Part shown: piece by piece, positions 48,602 to 57,023 of the stretch
Position numbering within the stretch: the stretch's first letter is position 1
How the letters are laid out: the number at the start of each line of letters is the position of its first letter
Assembly (NCBI RefSeq): GCF_043555835.1
Contig: NZ_JBIGHV010000004.1
Span: 434,001 to 498,000 of the forward strand
DNA length: 64,000 bases
Direction: 5' to 3'
Origin: Pelomonas parva
GTDB lineage: Bacteria; Pseudomonadota; Gammaproteobacteria; Burkholderiales; Burkholderiaceae_C
Made by a program: the position numbers and the translations under genes
The notes under the pieces: generated by a model
Databases searched by the model: none
The model's input: only the letters and a program-made list of their open reading frames with translations
What the model was told of the DNA's origin: nothing

Positions 48602-49117
48602 TTATCCGAAGTAACTGGGCCGGAAGGCGCCGAGTTCGGCCTTCAGATAGTGCGCGCCGGGGATGGGGTTGAAGTAGAACGGCGGCACTTCCACGAAGCC
48701 CAGGCTTTCGTACAGACCGCGCGCGGCTTCCATGTCGTCCAACGTGTCCAGCAGCATGGACGAGTAGCCGGCCTCGGTGGCGCGGTCCATCAGCGCCTGC
48801 GCCAACAGCCGGCCCAGGCCGAAGCGGCGGAAGGCCGGACGCACGAACAGGCGCTTCATCTCGCAGGCATTGGGATAGTCGGCGTCGGGCAGCGGGCGGA
48901 AGGCGCCGCTGCCGGCCACGGCGCCGTCGACGAGGGCCAGCAGCATCAGCCCGCCGGGCTGCGCGTAGGCGCCGGGCAGCTCGGCGAGTTCCGCCTCGAA
49001 GCCCTGGAAGTCGAGGTCGAAGTCGAGGCTGCTGGCGTAGTCGCGCAGGATGAGGCGGGTCTCCCGCCAGTCCTCGGGGGACTCGGGCGTGATGAGCTGG
49101 ATGTCGGGGCCGACCAT
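48602..49117 (-). CDS. GNAT-family N-acetyltransferase
   Basis: 171 residues. The acetyl-CoA pyrophosphate loop region is VRPAFRRFGLGRLLAQAL; the motif ARGLYESLGFVEVPPFY closes the domain. Small-molecule acetyltransferase with unknown substrate. It is the last gene of the minus-strand run that includes alaX, 17 bases before the SMP-30 gene, and preceded by an alaX tail remnant at 49143-49193. Confidence 0.85.
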   Translation of the reverse strand: MVGPDIQLITPESPEDWRETRLILRDYASSLDFDLDFQGFEAELAELPGAYAQPGGLMLLALVDGAVAGSGAFRPLPDADYPNACEMKRLFVRPAFRRFGLGRLLAQALMDRATEAGYSSMLLDTLDDMEAARGLYESLGFVEVPPFYFNPIPGAHYLKAELGAFRPSYFG

Positions 49118-49142
49118 AGGCGGCGCAGTTTAGCCAGCAGCG

Positions 49143-49193
49143 TCAGGACGCAAATCCCAAGACCACTCGGCGCGTCTTCACGCTCTTCTTCTG
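49143..49193 (-). pseudogene. Remnant of a second alaX 3' end
   Basis: Reads QKKSVKTRRVVLGFAS then TGA. The intact AlaX protein ends EKKSAKTRRVVLGFAEPAAGRG, so 13 of 16 residues match while third codon positions differ. A GTG four codons earlier could open a 20-residue frame (SDHQKKSV...). Between it and the alaX stop lies a segment of 47 bases with the inverted repeat CACTCA...TGAGTG. Confidence 0.7.
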
Positions 49194-49240
49194 GTGATCA
49201 CTCACGTTCGCTGCGCTCACATGAGTGCTCCCCAAAGAAC

Positions 49241-49963
49241 TCAGCCGCGGCCTGCGGCCGGCTCGGCAAAGCCGAGCACGACCCTGCGGGTCTTGGCTGA
49301 CTTCTTTTCAATCTTCGTCACGACAACCGCACCGATCTCGGCGGTGTTGCTGACATGCGTGCCACCGCAGGGCTGCAGGTCCACGCCCTCGACCTCCAGC
49401 ACACGCACCCGCCCCAGCCCACGCGGCGGCTGCACGCTCATGGAGCGGACCAGGCCGGGGTTGGCGTCCAGCTCGTCTTCGGTGATCCAGCGGTGGCCGA
49501 CCGGATGCGCCTCGGCCACCAGGCGATTCAGTCCCGCCTGGATGGCCTCCTTGTCGAAGGGCTGGTCGGTGTGGAAGTCCAGCCGCGCATAGGCCTCGGT
49601 GATGGAGCAGCCGTCGACCGGGTAAGGCAGCAGCGCGCACAGCAGGTGCGTGGCGGTGTGGAAGCGGCGATGCGCGTCGCGGCGTGCGGCGTCGACCTCC
49701 ACGCGCACGGCTGTGCCAACCGGCGGAAGCTCGCCGTCGACGAGGTGGACGATGGCCTCGGGATGCTCCTTGCTCTTGCGCGTGTCGGTCACGCGCCAGC
49801 GCCTGTCTCCCGCGCCCAGCCAGCCGGTGTCGCCGGCCTGGCCGCCGCCCAGCGGGTAGCAGACGGTGCGGTCCAGCAGCACGCCGCCCTCAACCTGGGC
49901 AGTGACCGTCGCATCGCAGGCCAGCAGCGTCGCGTCCTCGCGGAACAGGTCGTCCGTCCTCAT
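49241..49963 (-). CDS. Alanyl-tRNA editing protein AlaX (trans-editing deacylase)
   Basis: 240 residues from ATG 49963. Zinc-site motifs HTATHLL and CGGTH, with VCYPLGGGQAGDTG and LDFHTDQPFDKE, match the free-standing AlaX editing domain. It hydrolyses Ser-tRNA(Ala) or Gly-tRNA(Ala). Its ATG shares one base with the PhzF-family stop (TGATG). The C terminus EPAAGRG seems replaced relative to the remnant downstream. Confidence 0.9.
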   Translation of the reverse strand: MRTDDLFREDATLLACDATVTAQVEGGVLLDRTVCYPLGGGQAGDTGWLGAGDRRWRVTDTRKSKEHPEAIVHLVDGELPPVGTAVRVEVDAARRDAHRRFHTATHLLCALLPYPVDGCSITEAYARLDFHTDQPFDKEAIQAGLNRLVAEAHPVGHRWITEDELDANPGLVRSMSVQPPRGLGRVRVLEVEGVDLQPCGGTHVSNTAEIGAVVVTKIEKKSAKTRRVVLGFAEPAAGRG

Positions 49964-50802
49964 CACAACCTCACCTGGCCATGGATCAAGGGCGTCACGT
50001 CGCCGCCTATCCACGTCGCCTCGGCGTCGCGCTTCACGTGCACGCGGCCGGCGCGGCCCAGCACGGCACCTTGGGCGGCGATGTAGCTGTCGCCCGCCAA
50101 ACCCGCCTCCTGCAACCACAGCGCCAGGCCGGCGTTGAGGCTGCCGGTGACGGGATCTTCCGGCACGCCCAGGTCGGGCACGAAGGCGCGCACCTCGAAC
50201 TGGCATTCGCTGCCGGCCGGGTGGGCACCGACGACGCCGAGCTTCAGGCCCTGCATCGCCACGAAATCGGGCTGCAGCGCGAGCACGGCCGCGGCATCGG
50301 CCAGGCGGGCGGCCATCCAGCCGGGGCCGTTGTCGCACCAGACGAGGTCCAGCAGCGCCTCGGGCGCAATGCGCAGCGCGGTCTGCACCTGCGCGCGGCC
50401 GGCGGCGTCGACCGGGCCTGTTCGCCGCAGCGGCGGCGCGGCGAAGGCCAGGCGGGCGCCGTCGCGCTTCACGCGCACCAGGCCGATGGCGCATTGCTGC
50501 ACGACCTCGCCGGGCTTCTTCGTGTCGCCACCGCTGGCCAGGAAGGCGTGGGCGCTGCCGAGCGTCGGGTGGCCGGCAAAGGGCAGCTCGCCGCCGGGCG
50601 TGAAGATGCGCACGCGATAGTCCGCGCCGGGGTCGGTGGGCGGCAGCAGGAAGGTCGTCTCGGACAGATTGGTCCAACGCGCAAACGCCGCCATCTCGTC
50701 GTCGGACAGGCCGCCTGCGTCGATGACGACGGCCAGCGGGTTGCCCTTCAGCGGCGTGGCGGTGAAGACGTCGACCTGGGCAAAGCGGCGCAATTCAGTC
50801 AT
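49963..50802 (-). CDS. PhzF-family isomerase
   Basis: 279 residues. Family signatures: VDVFTATPLKGNPLAVV at the N terminus, the catalytic Glu in NLSETTFLLPP, FTPGGELPFAGHPTLGSAHA and DPVTGSLNAGLALWL. PhzF members isomerise or epimerise small acids; the substrate is unknown here. Its ATG overlaps the aminotransferase stop by 4 bases. Confidence 0.92.
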   Translation of the reverse strand: MTELRRFAQVDVFTATPLKGNPLAVVIDAGGLSDDEMAAFARWTNLSETTFLLPPTDPGADYRVRIFTPGGELPFAGHPTLGSAHAFLASGGDTKKPGEVVQQCAIGLVRVKRDGARLAFAAPPLRRTGPVDAAGRAQVQTALRIAPEALLDLVWCDNGPGWMAARLADAAAVLALQPDFVAMQGLKLGVVGAHPAGSECQFEVRAFVPDLGVPEDPVTGSLNAGLALWLQEAGLAGDSYIAAQGAVLGRAGRVHVKRDAEATWIGGDVTPLIHGQVRL

Positions 50803-52007
50803 GGCGCGTGCTCCACAGCCGGCTCCAGCGCCTCGTACAGCAGGCGGCCGAGTTTCTCGACGCCCTCACCGATGAGGTCGGGCGTCAGCGTGACAAAGGA
50901 CAGGCGCAGCGTGCGCGGATCGGGCTGGTGGGCGTAGAACGCCGCGCCGGGCACGAAGGCGATGCCGGCGTCCACCGCGCGCGGCAGCAACGCCATCGCG
51001 TCCAGGCCGGCCGGCAGGCGGATCCAGAAGAACATGCCGCCCTGCGGGTTCTGCCATTCGCAGCCGGGAGGCATGTGTTCGCGCAGCGCCACGGCCATCG
51101 CGTCGCGGTTGGCCTTGTAGAGCGCGCGGATGGTGGGCACGTGCCCGTCCAGGAAGCCGCTCTTCACCACCTCGTGGACGACGCGCTGGTTGAAGCCCGG
51201 CGTGTGCAGGTCGGCGGCCTGCTTGGCCTGCAGCAGCTTGGGGTAGAGCTCAGGCGGCGCGATGAGATAACCCAGGCGGAAGCCCGGCGTCAGCACCTTG
51301 GAGAAGGAGCCCAGGTACAGCGAGCCCTCGGGCCACAGGCTGGACAGCGCGGGCGGCGGCGGCTCGTCGAACCACAGGTCGCCGTAGGGGTTGTCTTCGA
51401 CGATGGGCACGCCGGCGCGGCGCGAGGCCTCGACGACGTCGATGCGGCGCTGGGCGCCCATGACCCGGCCCGTCGGGTTCTGGTAGTTGGGCAGCAGGTA
51501 GCTGAAGCGAGTGCCGGGCGCGTCGTGGGGCAAGGCGGCGATGGCCTCGGGGCGCGGGCCCTCCAGGTCGCTGGCCAGGCTGGCGAACAAGGGCTCGAAG
51601 GGCGTGAAAGCCTGCAGCGCGCCGAGGTAGGTCGGCGTCTCGACGGCCACCGGCGCGCCAGCGTCGCAAAGAATCTTGCCGACCAGGTCCAGGCCCTGTT
51701 GCGAGCCGCTGGTGATCAAGACCTGGTCGGGCCTGACGTTCATGCCCAGCGAGGCCACGCGCGCCGCCACCCATTCGCGCAGCGGCGCATAGCCCTCGCT
51801 GGCCGCGTACTGCAGCGCCTCGCGCGGCGTGTCGGTCAGCACGCGGTCGCAGGCGGCCTTGATGGCGTCGACGGGGAAGGTGTCCGCGCTCGGCAGGCCG
51901 CCGGCCATGGACAGCACGCCCGGCTTTTCGGTGACCTTGAGGATCTCGCGAATGATGGACGGGTTCATCCGCGCGGCGCGGCGCGCTTGCATCCAGACGG
52001 TAGTCAT
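50799..52007 (-). CDS. PLP-dependent aminotransferase (class I/II, LysN-like)
   Basis: 402 residues from ATG 52007. LSMAGGLPSADTFP, LITSGSQQGLDLV, LLPNYQNPTGRVM and the Schiff-base Lys in GSFSKVLTPGFRLGYL, and the carboxylate-binding Arg in RLSFVTL are seen. The sequence type is that of 2-aminoadipate or multi-substrate aminotransferases. It follows the racemase gene by 29 bases and overlaps the PhzF gene. Confidence 0.92.
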   Translation of the reverse strand: MTTVWMQARRAARMNPSIIREILKVTEKPGVLSMAGGLPSADTFPVDAIKAACDRVLTDTPREALQYAASEGYAPLREWVAARVASLGMNVRPDQVLITSGSQQGLDLVGKILCDAGAPVAVETPTYLGALQAFTPFEPLFASLASDLEGPRPEAIAALPHDAPGTRFSYLLPNYQNPTGRVMGAQRRIDVVEASRRAGVPIVEDNPYGDLWFDEPPPPALSSLWPEGSLYLGSFSKVLTPGFRLGYLIAPPELYPKLLQAKQAADLHTPGFNQRVVHEVVKSGFLDGHVPTIRALYKANRDAMAVALREHMPPGCEWQNPQGGMFFWIRLPAGLDAMALLPRAVDAGIAFVPGAAFYAHQPDPRTLRLSFVTLTPDLIGEGVEKLGRLLYEALEPAVEHAP

Positions 52008-52036
52008 GGCGGTTGTTTGGTGAGATTTCAAAGGAG

Positions 52037-52732
52037 TCAGCCTAGCATCCAGTCGACTGCGGCGCGGGCCTGCAGTTCGGTGGAATCGAACAGTGGCAGC
52101 GCCGCAGGCGAGCCGGCCGGCAGCGACAGGCCAAGCTCGGTGCAGCCGAGGATGGCGGCCTGCGCGCCCCGATCGGCGAGCTGCGCGACCTGCGCACGCA
52201 GCAGCTCGCGCGAGGCAGGCTCGAAGCGGCCGCAGCACAGCTCCTCGTAGATCAGGCGGTGCACATCGGCGCGGCCGGCCTCGTCGGGCGTGATGACCTC
52301 GATGCCGAAGCGCTCGCGCATGCGGTCGCGGTAGAAGCCGTGCTCCATCGTGAAGCGCGTGGCCAGCAGACCGGCGCGGCGCACGCCGGCCGCGCGCAGG
52401 GCCTCGGCCGTCACGTCGACGATGTGCAGCACCGGCAGGCCGGCGGCGCGCTCGACCTCGGTGGCGACCAGGTGCATGGTGTTCGTCGCGATCAATAGCG
52501 CCTCGGCGCCGGCGCGCCTCAAGCCCGCACCGGCCTCGCCCAGCACCCGCGCGGCCTCGGGCCAGTCACCCGTCGACTGCAGGACGGCGATCTGCGCGAA
52601 GTCGACGCTGTGCAGCAACAGCTGCGCGCTATGCAGGCCGCCCAGCCGTGCAGCGACGCCACGATTGATCAGTGCGTACAGATACTGGGTCGACTCCCAG
52701 CTCATGCCGCCGAGGATGCCCAGCGTTCTCAT
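52037..52732 (-). CDS. Aspartate/glutamate racemase family protein (YgeA-like)
   Basis: 231 residues. MRTLGILGGMSWEST opens it; the two catalytic positions are ATNTMHL (Thr in place of the first Cys) and GCTELGLSL (Cys). The Thr/Cys pair is the YgeA/EcL-DER arrangement, with broad amino-acid racemase activity. ATG overlaps the DUF2917 stop by 4 bases. Confidence 0.9.
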   Translation of the reverse strand: MRTLGILGGMSWESTQYLYALINRGVAARLGGLHSAQLLLHSVDFAQIAVLQSTGDWPEAARVLGEAGAGLRRAGAEALLIATNTMHLVATEVERAAGLPVLHIVDVTAEALRAAGVRRAGLLATRFTMEHGFYRDRMRERFGIEVITPDEAGRADVHRLIYEELCCGRFEPASRELLRAQVAQLADRGAQAAILGCTELGLSLPAGSPAALPLFDSTELQARAAVDWMLG

Positions 52733-53019
52733 GCGAGCACCACCGTCGAGCGCCAACCGAGGCCGACCCGGGCCTCGCGTCGACGTTGCGCAACCGGCTG
52801 CAACAGCTGAAAGGCCGCCTCTGGCCAAGCCTCGACGACGGCCTCCTGGCCGGCCGTCAGCGTCAAGCCTTCGCCACTGCGCAGCCAATGGTCGTCGCTG
52901 CCACCGGAAAGGGTCAGCCACAAGCGGCCGCTCGTCACGACCAGCCGGCGCGGACCGCGCGAGGCAGCCAGCGTCAGCGCCTGGCCCGGCTTGAGTTGGG
53001 TGGTGAATCGATCTTTCAT
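52729..53019 (-). CDS. DUF2917 protein
   Basis: 96 residues. LKPGQALTLAASRGPRRLVV, SGRLWLTLSGGSDDHWL and GEGLTLTAGQEAVVEAW follow the DUF2917 pattern, a small cupin-like protein common in Burkholderiales. Function unknown. Overlaps by 4 bases both the EamA transporter gene and the racemase gene. Confidence 0.82.
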   Translation of the reverse strand: MKDRFTTQLKPGQALTLAASRGPRRLVVTSGRLWLTLSGGSDDHWLRSGEGLTLTAGQEAVVEAWPEAAFQLLQPVAQRRREARVGLGWRSTVVLA

Positions 53020-53936
53020 GTCGCCTCCTGCGTATGCACTGGTTGCCGCTTGCCCAGCCAGACCACCGCCAGCACGGCGGCGGCGAAGACCAGCGTCATC
53101 GCGTCCAGCGTCTCGCCGAGCAGCGGCACGGCCAGCAGCATCGAAAGGAAGGGCTGCAGCACCTGCACCTGGCTGACGCGCAGCGTGCCGCCCAGCGCCA
53201 GGCCGCGGTACCAGGCGAAGAAGCCGATCCACATCGAGAACAGCGACAGGTAGGCGAAGCCGGCCCAGGCCGAGGGCGCTACCGGCATGGTCGGCCGCGT
53301 CATGACGGCCAGCGGCACGGTCACGGGCAGGCTCAGCACCAGCACCCAGCAGATCACCTGCTCGGCCGTCATGTCGTTCGACAAGCGCGCGCCGCTGACA
53401 TAACCCGCCGATGCGCAGACCACCGCGCCCAGCAGCAGGCCGTCCGCCATCTCCAGCCCGCCTGCGCCGCGCCAAGCGGCGAAACCCACCACAAGCCCCA
53501 GCCCGGCCAAGGCGCAGGCCCAGAAGGCCAGGCTCGGTCGCTGGCGCAGCACCAGCGCCGCGATGACGGCCGTCGCCAGCGGCAGCACACCGGAGATGAC
53601 GGCCGCATGCACCGCGTCCACCTGCCGCACGGCCAGCCCGGACAGCAGCGGCCAGCCAAAGACGACGCCGCCCGCCGTGAAGGCCAGCCAGCGCCATTCG
53701 CCACCGCGTGGCCGGCGCGCGCCGGTGGCGACGAGATAGGCCAGCGACAGCAGCCCCGCGACGGCGGCGCGGCCGAAGGCGACGAAGGCGGGGTCGAGCT
53801 GCGGCGCCTCGACGCTGCCGCCGGCCAGCCTCGTCATCGGCAGGCTGAGCGCGAACATGACGACGCCGGCCAGGCCCAACAGCAGGCCGCGCGTGGCGTC
53901 ATGTGACGTGGTGGTGGAGATGGAAGACCCTTGCAT
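53016..53936 (-). CDS. EamA-family (DMT) transporter
   Basis: 306 residues with ten predicted membrane segments in two EamA halves (about 17-145 and 165-295). PALDPAFVAFGRAAVAGLLSL-like and VQVLQPFLSMLLAVPLLGETL are typical of the family. Members export amino acids or metabolites such as homoserine or threonine; specificity unknown. First gene of the operon through alaX and divergent from the MocR-type regulator. Confidence 0.88.
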   Translation of the reverse strand: MQGSSISTTTSHDATRGLLLGLAGVVMFALSLPMTRLAGGSVEAPQLDPAFVAFGRAAVAGLLSLAYLVATGARRPRGGEWRWLAFTAGGVVFGWPLLSGLAVRQVDAVHAAVISGVLPLATAVIAALVLRQRPSLAFWACALAGLGLVVGFAAWRGAGGLEMADGLLLGAVVCASAGYVSGARLSNDMTAEQVICWVLVLSLPVTVPLAVMTRPTMPVAPSAWAGFAYLSLFSMWIGFFAWYRGLALGGTLRVSQVQVLQPFLSMLLAVPLLGETLDAMTLVFAAAVLAVVWLGKRQPVHTQEAT

Positions 53937-53957
53937 GGGCTCAGTCTAGGCACAGTC

Positions 53958-54008
53958 ACCAATACAGAACCAGTACAGTCGACCCAGCCACACTTTGAAT
54001 CTGTACTG
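53958..54008. promoter_or_regulatory. MocR-type operator: two direct repeats and one inverted copy
   Basis: ACCAATACAG (53958-53967) and ACCAGTACAG (53969-53978) are direct repeats with an 11-base period. CTGTACTG (54001-54008) is their inverted complement right before the regulator start. MocR/PdxR proteins bind spaced direct repeats in such divergent gaps. Confidence 0.6.
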
Positions 54009-54010
54009 CC

Positions 54011-55441
54011 ATGCCCACCGGTACACACCCGCCGCTACAGCGCGACGCCAGCCAGCCGCTGGCCGGCCAGCTGGCCGAGCGCTACGCCCAGCGCATCCGC
54101 GAGCGCCTGCTGCTGCCCGGCGCCCGCCTGCCCTCGGTGCGCGACTGCGCCCGCCAGCACGGCGTCAGCCCGCACACCGTCGTCGCTGCCTATGACCAGT
54201 TGCAGGCCGCCGGCCTGCTGGAGGCGCGGCGCCAGCGCGGCTTCTTCGTGCGCGAGCAACGGCCCGTGGCCAGTGCCGCCCGCAGCGCACGCCCGGCCAC
54301 CGCCATGCCGCGCCAGGCGCCGGTGGACGCTACAGCCCTGATCCGCGGCATGTTCGAGGCCGACGCGGCGCGCTCGCCGGGCCTGGGCACGCTGCCGGCC
54401 GACTGGCTGGACCCGACGCTGCTGCAGTCCGCGCTGCGGCGGCTGCACAGCGGCCAGGAGCAGGCCCTGCAGACGAGCTACGGCGACCCCAGCGGCGACG
54501 AGCGGCTGCGCGTGGCCTTGTCGCAGCGCCTGGCCGACCTCGGCATACACGCCAGCCCGGCGCAGATCCTGACCACCAACGGCGCCACGCATGCGCTGGA
54601 CCTGCTCATCCGCACCCAGCTGCAGCCGGGCGACGCGGTGCTCGTCGACGACCCGGGCTGGGCCATCATTTTTGCGCGGCTGACGCAGGCCGGCATCCGG
54701 CTGCTGCCCGTGCCGCGCAGCGCCCAGGGGCCGAATCTCGACGTGCTGTCCGCGCTGGCCAGGGAACACGCACCGCGCGCCTACCTGACCGTCTCGGTGC
54801 TGCACAACCCGACCGGCCACAGCATCGACCTGGCCACCGCGCACAAGCTGCTGCGCCTGGCCGACGAGCACGACTTCTCCATCGTCGAGGACGACAGCTA
54901 CGGCTTCCTCGCGCCCGAGCACCTGCCGCGCCTGGCCGCGCTGGACGGGCTGCGCCGCGTCGTCTACGTGAGCGGCTTCTCCAAGGTGCTGACGCCGGCC
55001 TGGCGGGTGGGCTATCTGGCCGCCGCGCCCGAGCGGCTGGCCGCGCTGACCGACACCAAGCTGCTCGACGGCCTGACCAGCTCGCCGGTGATGGAGCGCG
55101 CCGTGGCGCTGTGCCTGGAGCAGGGCCGCCTGCGCCGCCACGCCCAGCGTCTGCGCGAGCGCCTGGATCAGGCCCGCCAGCGCGTGGCGACGCTGGCAGC
55201 CCGGCAGGGCTTCCAGTGGGCCGCGCCGCCCGACGGCCTGTTCGGCTGGCTGGACGTGGGCGTGGACACCGAGCGCCTGGCCCAGCCGCTGCTGGACGCC
55301 GGCTGGCTGACCGCGCCCGGCGCCCTCTTCAGCGCCACGCGCTGCCCCGGCGCGCTGATGCGCGTCAACATGGCCACGTCGCAGGACCCGGCCTTCTGGC
55401 GCCAGTTGCGCGCCTGCGTGGACGACATCCGCGGCGCCTAG
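54011..55441 (+). CDS. MocR/PdxR-type transcriptional regulator (GntR HTH plus aminotransferase domain)
   Basis: 476 residues. N-terminal winged HTH (YAQRIRERLLLPGARLPSVR, HGVSPHTVVAAYDQL), a linker, then a fold-type I aminotransferase-like domain with TNGATHALDLLIRTQ, HNPTGHSIDL and the PLP Lys in SGFSKVLTPAWRVGYL. It binds PLP or a PLP-amino-acid adduct and acts on the divergent operon or itself. The likely target is the EamA-to-alaX cluster, supported by the operator repeats between them. Confidence 0.92.
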   Translation: MPTGTHPPLQRDASQPLAGQLAERYAQRIRERLLLPGARLPSVRDCARQHGVSPHTVVAAYDQLQAAGLLEARRQRGFFVREQRPVASAARSARPATAMPRQAPVDATALIRGMFEADAARSPGLGTLPADWLDPTLLQSALRRLHSGQEQALQTSYGDPSGDERLRVALSQRLADLGIHASPAQILTTNGATHALDLLIRTQLQPGDAVLVDDPGWAIIFARLTQAGIRLLPVPRSAQGPNLDVLSALAREHAPRAYLTVSVLHNPTGHSIDLATAHKLLRLADEHDFSIVEDDSYGFLAPEHLPRLAALDGLRRVVYVSGFSKVLTPAWRVGYLAAAPERLAALTDTKLLDGLTSSPVMERAVALCLEQGRLRRHAQRLRERLDQARQRVATLAARQGFQWAAPPDGLFGWLDVGVDTERLAQPLLDAGWLTAPGALFSATRCPGALMRVNMATSQDPAFWRQLRACVDDIRGA

Positions 55442-55520
55442 CGCCCCCCTAGATTCGCCCTGGTATTCGGTCTGCGGCAGGCGTCAACTCGCGCTGGGCG
55501 CCAAGCCCGGGGAGACAGCC

Positions 55521-56195
55521 ATGAACAAGCAACGATGCCGCCTGGGGCATTTCATCGCCGGTCTCGGCCTGGTCATGGCCTCGTTGTCGGCCACTGCCGA
55601 CTTCTCCGCCGACATCACCGTCAAGCTGCTGGCACCGGGCGGCACGACCGAGGACGCCACGCCCGTGTCGCTGACGCAGACCGTCGCCGTGGCCGACTTG
55701 GCCAGCGGCGTGCTGGCCGGCAATCTGGGCGGCACGGGCGACATCAGCGGCTTCATGCTCGACGACGAGCGCGTCTCGTTCGCCGGCAACACCATCCTGC
55801 TGCGCCTGGCGGCCGGCGGCGAGGCGGGCGGGCAGCTGACGACCGGCTACCTGGCCGACGGCCTGGACCCGGCCCGCTACGAAATCAGCGGCCTGGCAGT
55901 GCCGGGTCACCTCATCACCGGCTACACGGTCCAGGCCTTCGACGGCTTCGCCAACTCGGGCAGCAGCGGCCTGCTCGCGCCCGTCGTGCCGGCGGCGCTG
56001 GTGTTCCTGTTCAACAACGACACGATCAGCTTCAACCTCGACAGCATCGTCTTCGTGCCGCGCTTCGCCGGCCAAACCGAGAACTACGCGGAGTTCCGCA
56101 TCGACCTGCTGACGACGCCGGTCCCCGAGCCGCAACCCGCATGGCTGCTGCTCGCGGGCGGTGCCCTGCTGTTGCTGCGTCGGCGTGCGTCATGA
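55521..56195 (+). CDS. PEP-CTERM sorting-domain protein leading the tail-collar operon
   Basis: 224 residues, signal peptide ending SATADF. The middle is beta-rich with no named domain (YEISGLAVPGHLITGYTV). The tail VPEPQPAWLLLAGGALLLLRR is a PEP-CTERM signal. The stop overlaps the next start by 4 bases (ATGA), so it is tied to the DUF6916-like gene. Confidence 0.85.
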   Translation: MNKQRCRLGHFIAGLGLVMASLSATADFSADITVKLLAPGGTTEDATPVSLTQTVAVADLASGVLAGNLGGTGDISGFMLDDERVSFAGNTILLRLAAGGEAGGQLTTGYLADGLDPARYEISGLAVPGHLITGYTVQAFDGFANSGSSGLLAPVVPAALVFLFNNDTISFNLDSIVFVPRFAGQTENYAEFRIDLLTTPVPEPQPAWLLLAGGALLLLRRRAS

Positions 56196-56488
56196 GCGCC
56201 GACCCGTTCACGCTGGCCCGCTTCGAGCCGCTCATCGGCAGCGGCTTCACGCTGTGGCTGGATGACGCGACCGCGCTGCCAACCCGCCTCGTCGAGGCCC
56301 GCGCCGGTGGCCTAGCGGCGCCGGACGGCCGCCAGCCCTTCAGCCTGACCTTCGAGGCGCCACCGGCGCCCGCACTGCCGCAGAACATCTACCGGCTCGA
56401 GCATCCGCAACAGGGTGCGATGGACCTGTTCCTCGTGCCCATCGGGCGCCAGCCCGGCGGCCTGCAATACGAAGCCGTCTTTGCTTAG
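56192..56488 (+). CDS. DUF6916-like small protein
   Basis: 98 residues, no signal peptide. The pattern FEPLIGSGFTLWLDD, RLVEARAG, QPFSLTFEAPPAPALPQNIY and DLFLVPIGRQPGGLQYEAVF fits DUF6916, a family seen beside tail-collar genes. Function unknown. Overlaps the upstream PEP-CTERM gene and precedes the first collar gene by 9 bases. Confidence 0.72.
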   Translation: MSADPFTLARFEPLIGSGFTLWLDDATALPTRLVEARAGGLAAPDGRQPFSLTFEAPPAPALPQNIYRLEHPQQGAMDLFLVPIGRQPGGLQYEAVFA

Positions 56489-56497
56489 GAGACCCTC

Positions 56498-57010
56498 ATG
56501 GCCGACCCCTTTCTGGGCGAACTCAAGCTGGTCAGCTTCGGCTTCGCGCCCCGGCGCTGGGCCTTCTGCCACGGCCAGCTGCTGCCCATCAACCAGAACC
56601 AGGCGCTGTTCTCGCTGCTGGGCACCAGCTTCGGCGGCGATGGCCGCGTGAACTTCGCGCTGCCGGACCTGCGCGGCCGGGCGCCGCTGCATGCCGGGCT
56701 CAGCACCACGCTGGGCGAGCGCGGCGGCCAGGAGGCGGTGACGCTGTCGGCCGGCGAACTGCCCGCCCACACGCACACGCTGGCGGCCACAAACGATCTG
56801 GCCAACGCCAGCGTGCCGGGCGGCGCCGTGCCGGCCGCCAAGCCGCGCGGCGGCATCAACCGCTATGCACCTGCCGGCGGCGGCGCGGCGGTGATGGGCA
56901 GCAGCTCGCTGGCCCCGGCCGGCGGCAACCAGCCGCACAGCAACATGCAGCCCTACCTGGCGATGAACTGGGTCATCGCGCTGCAGGGCATCTTCCCCAG
57001 CCGCGACTGA
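56498..57010 (+). CDS. Phage tail-collar (Mdp-like) protein 1
   Basis: 170 residues. Collar-domain pattern FAPRRWAFCHGQLLPINQNQ, FSLLGTSFGGDGR, FALPDLRGR and a Gly/Ala-rich middle with ELPAHTHTL, ending MNWVIALQGIFP. Related to MdpB/phage tail-collar proteins of bacterial genomes not attached to a phage. It is the first of three tandem paralogues. Confidence 0.88.
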   Translation: MADPFLGELKLVSFGFAPRRWAFCHGQLLPINQNQALFSLLGTSFGGDGRVNFALPDLRGRAPLHAGLSTTLGERGGQEAVTLSAGELPAHTHTLAATNDLANASVPGGAVPAAKPRGGINRYAPAGGGAAVMGSSSLAPAGGNQPHSNMQPYLAMNWVIALQGIFPSRD

Positions 57011-57023
57011 CCGAGGAGCTGCC

